Shown here piece after piece: positions 61,425-64,000 of a stretch of 64,000 nt of DNA; within the stretch, counting starts at the first letter, position 1; every line of letters starts with the position of its first letter. The translations under genes were made by a program, and so were the position numbers. The notes under the pieces were generated by a model, which saw only the letters and a program-made list of their open reading frames with translations, was not told the DNA's origin and did no database searches. Source of the DNA: Ephydatia muelleri (Eukaryota; Porifera; Demospongiae; Spongillida; Spongillidae); NCBI GenBank assembly GCA_013339895.1, contig JABACO010000006.1:7106298-7170297 (forward strand). Reading direction: 5' to 3'.

Positions 61425-62820
61425 GTTTTTGTGAACTGGCAATGGAGAGGAGTGATTGAACTGGCATTTAAACTCTTTGAACGCCAACTGCGTACATACA
61501 CATTCTCACACAACCATATAATCATCTTTAAGATGCATGTCAGTGTTGTGCTTATTAACAAAGAATCGCTTTGAATACCATGTTGTACATTTACATACAT
61601 GTAATTCAGTGACATGCATGTAAACCAGCCATGTAGATGCTGAAGTCAAACCCAGGAGGGGCACTGGGGTGTACACACATCTTGTGTGTCCATCATTACC
61701 TCGCACGTACGGTTGTAACAAACCATTCTTATGGAAAACATCAGATGGAGATGGAGTGAACTGGCATTTTAAACATGTTTTACTACACTAATGTGGGATA
61801 CACATTCCTGTTCTTGGAGTAAATAGCATTAGTGAAGTCATCTGAACAATGTGCTCTTGAGAAGAACACAGTTGTAAAGTAACCAAACATGTCATGTACT
61901 TATAAAAAGGTCACAAGTGCAGCAAACATGCATGCATCATGAAGTTGCAATCCACACAGTCATTTCTTACTTACACTGTCATGTAAAAGTTGTGTGTATG
62001 TGCATGCATATATGAACTAGCATGGCGTCCAAAGAGATAAACGAGGTACATTATACCATGATGTGGGCTACACATTCCTGTTCTGGGAGTACTGAAGCGA
62101 TGCGTTAGTGTGGTGAAGCCATCTGAATAGTTGGATCCTTTGGCAGTTGTGATAATTACTTTACTGTAACCAAACATCTACATGTACGTAGAGTTGCATT
62201 TTTTTTACCTACATGTAAGATCTACATCATGCATGAATGTGTAACGGTTGTACATATTACCTGTATGTGCTATATTTTTATTGATCAGAATCATCTCATT
62301 CACTCTCTAGATGTCATTGAAACTGGACATATTAACTGTAATGTCAACTATTGTTCTGCTATTCTCGGGTAGACTTGGGAAGCTCTTTTCTTTACTTCCA
62401 CTGCAGTCAAATGTTCTGATGCGTGCAGTTTGGCAACCAACGGGGACTAGAGCAATCCAATAATTATATTATTATTATATTATTTAGAGCAGTTATTCAA
62501 CACTCCTGACTTGCACCTGACAAGCTGTTTATGCAGGACAACCATTACACATTCATGCATGATGTACATCTTACATGCAGATAAAAAAAAATGCAGCTCT
62601 ACAATGCATGCTTCACACTTGTAGCCTTATAAGTACATGTAGGTGTTTGGTGGTTACAACCAAGTAATCATCACACCTACCAAAGGATCCAACTATTCAG
62701 ATGACTTCACTACACTAATGGACCACTTAGGTACTCCCAGAACAGGAATGTGTAGCCCACATCATGGTGTAATATAATGCCAGTTCAATCACTCCTCTCT
62801 ATTGCCAGTTCACAAAAAAA
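61425..62820. mobile_element. non-autonomous TIR element of about 1.4 kb
   Basis: TTTTGTGAACTGGCAATGGA... at the left and ...TCCTCTCTATTGCCAGTTCACAAAA at the right form inverted ends of about 45 bp (GTGATTGAACTGGCATT shared). Inside, 62045-62150 and 62680-62770 are also inverted copies (TGGGCTACACATTCCTGTTC, AACTATTCAGATG), and a related direct copy lies at 61785-61850. No coding recognised. Target duplication not clear. Confidence 0.75.
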
Positions 62821-63794
62821 GTTGGTTATAATCGACGCATACATGTACTGTGCTTGTACCTCGACATGTGTTCAAACATTATTGCACTTACATGATAGTA
62901 CAATGGTATTCAAAGTAATCAACACAACACGACACACAGCGCTGCATGAATGGCGTGAGCATTCAGAGTCAAACAGCCAACGAAGGCTAATTATTATGGA
63001 GGTGTGTAGGTTTGAATACACCTGATGAAACCGTATTGATCGCACATAACGAGCAAGAAACAAGACAACGTTTAAGCGACCAAAGGCTGTTAAACCATCC
63101 AGTACTGAGCGGTAAGAAGGCTCAGTAAATTAATTCACACTAGCAGACTCAGATTTACATATTATAAACTGGCACGATCCTAAGGGTGCTGGTCATCACA
63201 CTCCTCTTGAATTCAGACGTGATTGAAGGCTACACGCAATCCCACAACTTCAACCGTCACCGTGCATGGTTACGCCATAGATAATAGAGTACTCTATTAC
63301 CTATGGTTACATTTGTTCTCCCACAATATACAGCAAAGAGAATTTATATATGTATGCAAGATACACTTTGGGGGCCATGTTTTATTGAAGTATGCGATAT
63401 TTGACGTCACACGCGATGGGAATTGGACTATTTAGAGACGATAGTACCTCCAGAGTCGTTAGTTTTCACCGTCTCTTCTACTGAAACAGGTGAGTTTTGA
63501 ACTATTCATAATGTGCCCAACGTACTTTTGTGTTTTTGTATTTCATTTCTGCATGCGGTCGGTATATCAAAGTGTCTTTATGAAACAATAGTAAGTATTT
63601 ATTAATACGACATCCCGGGAGCACTAGTGGCTCCTCGCCGTCGTCACCGTGGTTCTCAGTTTCTGATTTCTCATAAACCCATATCCGTAATCCTTTGTTG
63701 TATTTACTTTCTTACTCAATTGAGGCATAAATATCTTACATCAACACGCGCTACACCAATTTTATTTTTCTACATGCATCTCACACAACCATAT
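62821..63794. other. unassigned intergenic DNA
   Basis: Contains a 17-bp-arm palindrome CCATAGATAATAGAGTA|CTCTATTACCTATGG near 63275-63306. No gene recognised. Confidence 0.4.
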
Positions 63795-63955
63795 ATCATT
63801 CCCACCATCCAGTTGTGTTTGATCATAAACATCACTTTGAATACCACTGTACTTGCAATATAGACCTATATTGATAACCATAAAATGTTTGAACACATGT
63901 AGGGGGTATAAGTAAATTTTGTGCGTTCATTATAACCTTGTACGTATGTTCGTTG
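63795..63955 (+). repeat. dispersed repeat family C, copy 2
   Basis: Relative of 15823-15950 (ATCACTTTGAATACCA, ATGTTTGAACACATGTAG, GGTATAAG). Confidence 0.65.
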
Positions 63956-64000
63956 TACTGTTTATTAATTCGCTAAAGGGATCGAGGGAATGAACTATCA

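Overview
This window is eukaryotic nuclear DNA, almost certainly from an animal. It has spliced genes with GT-AG introns, long repeat-rich introns, and many decayed eukaryotic transposons. The best-supported host gene is a complete metazoan-type TOM70. The transposon mix (Ginger integrase element, pogo, mariner, hAT, LINEs, a Pif1-like helicase fragment, an unclassified DDE element) suggests an early-branching aquatic invertebrate such as a sponge, but that is an inference and the species cannot be read from the sequence.

Layout. 1-5.4 kb: a 4,094-bp Ginger-type DNA transposon (1255-5348) with terminal inverted repeats and a TTCC target duplication, carrying decayed integrase, CXC, Ulp1-protease and PHD-finger coding on the minus strand. 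6.26-8.1 kb: an intact single-exon EXS-family membrane protein (XPR1/Erd1 relatives). 8.1-16.7 kb: repeat-rich intergenic DNA with a 153-bp tandem array, two large perfect or near-perfect palindromes, a hAT remnant, (TATG)n and an inverted pair of C-rich minisatellites. 16.7-44.7 kb: TOM70 on the plus strand. I could join 14 exons in frame into a 781-residue protein; its introns hold most of the window's repeats and transposons. 48.0-49.66 kb: a second intact single-exon EXS gene on the minus strand. 50-58 kb: a graveyard of retroelement, LINE, helicase and transposase fragments. 58-64 kb: mostly unassigned DNA with an inverted-repeat element and one candidate two-exon minus-strand gene end.

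How the genes work together. TOM70 is an outer-mitochondrial-membrane import receptor. The two EXS proteins are predicted polytopic phosphate-type transporters. No shared pathway is implied; the two EXS paralogues flank TOM70 as a dispersed duplicate pair. Neither shows an SPX domain, and one lacks the tryptophan recalled as the XPR1 gate residue.

The most unusual signals are: a 1,180-bp element with 9-bp target duplications that sits inside a pogo transposase and carries the convergent 5' ends of a RecQ-like helicase and a zinc-finger gene; a 3,970-bp DDE element with about 490-bp inverted repeats and a transposase family I cannot place; a family of 37-bp minisatellites sharing one 3' tail, found four times and always in TOM70 introns; and an 11-residue acidic repeat expansion inside the TOM70 linker.
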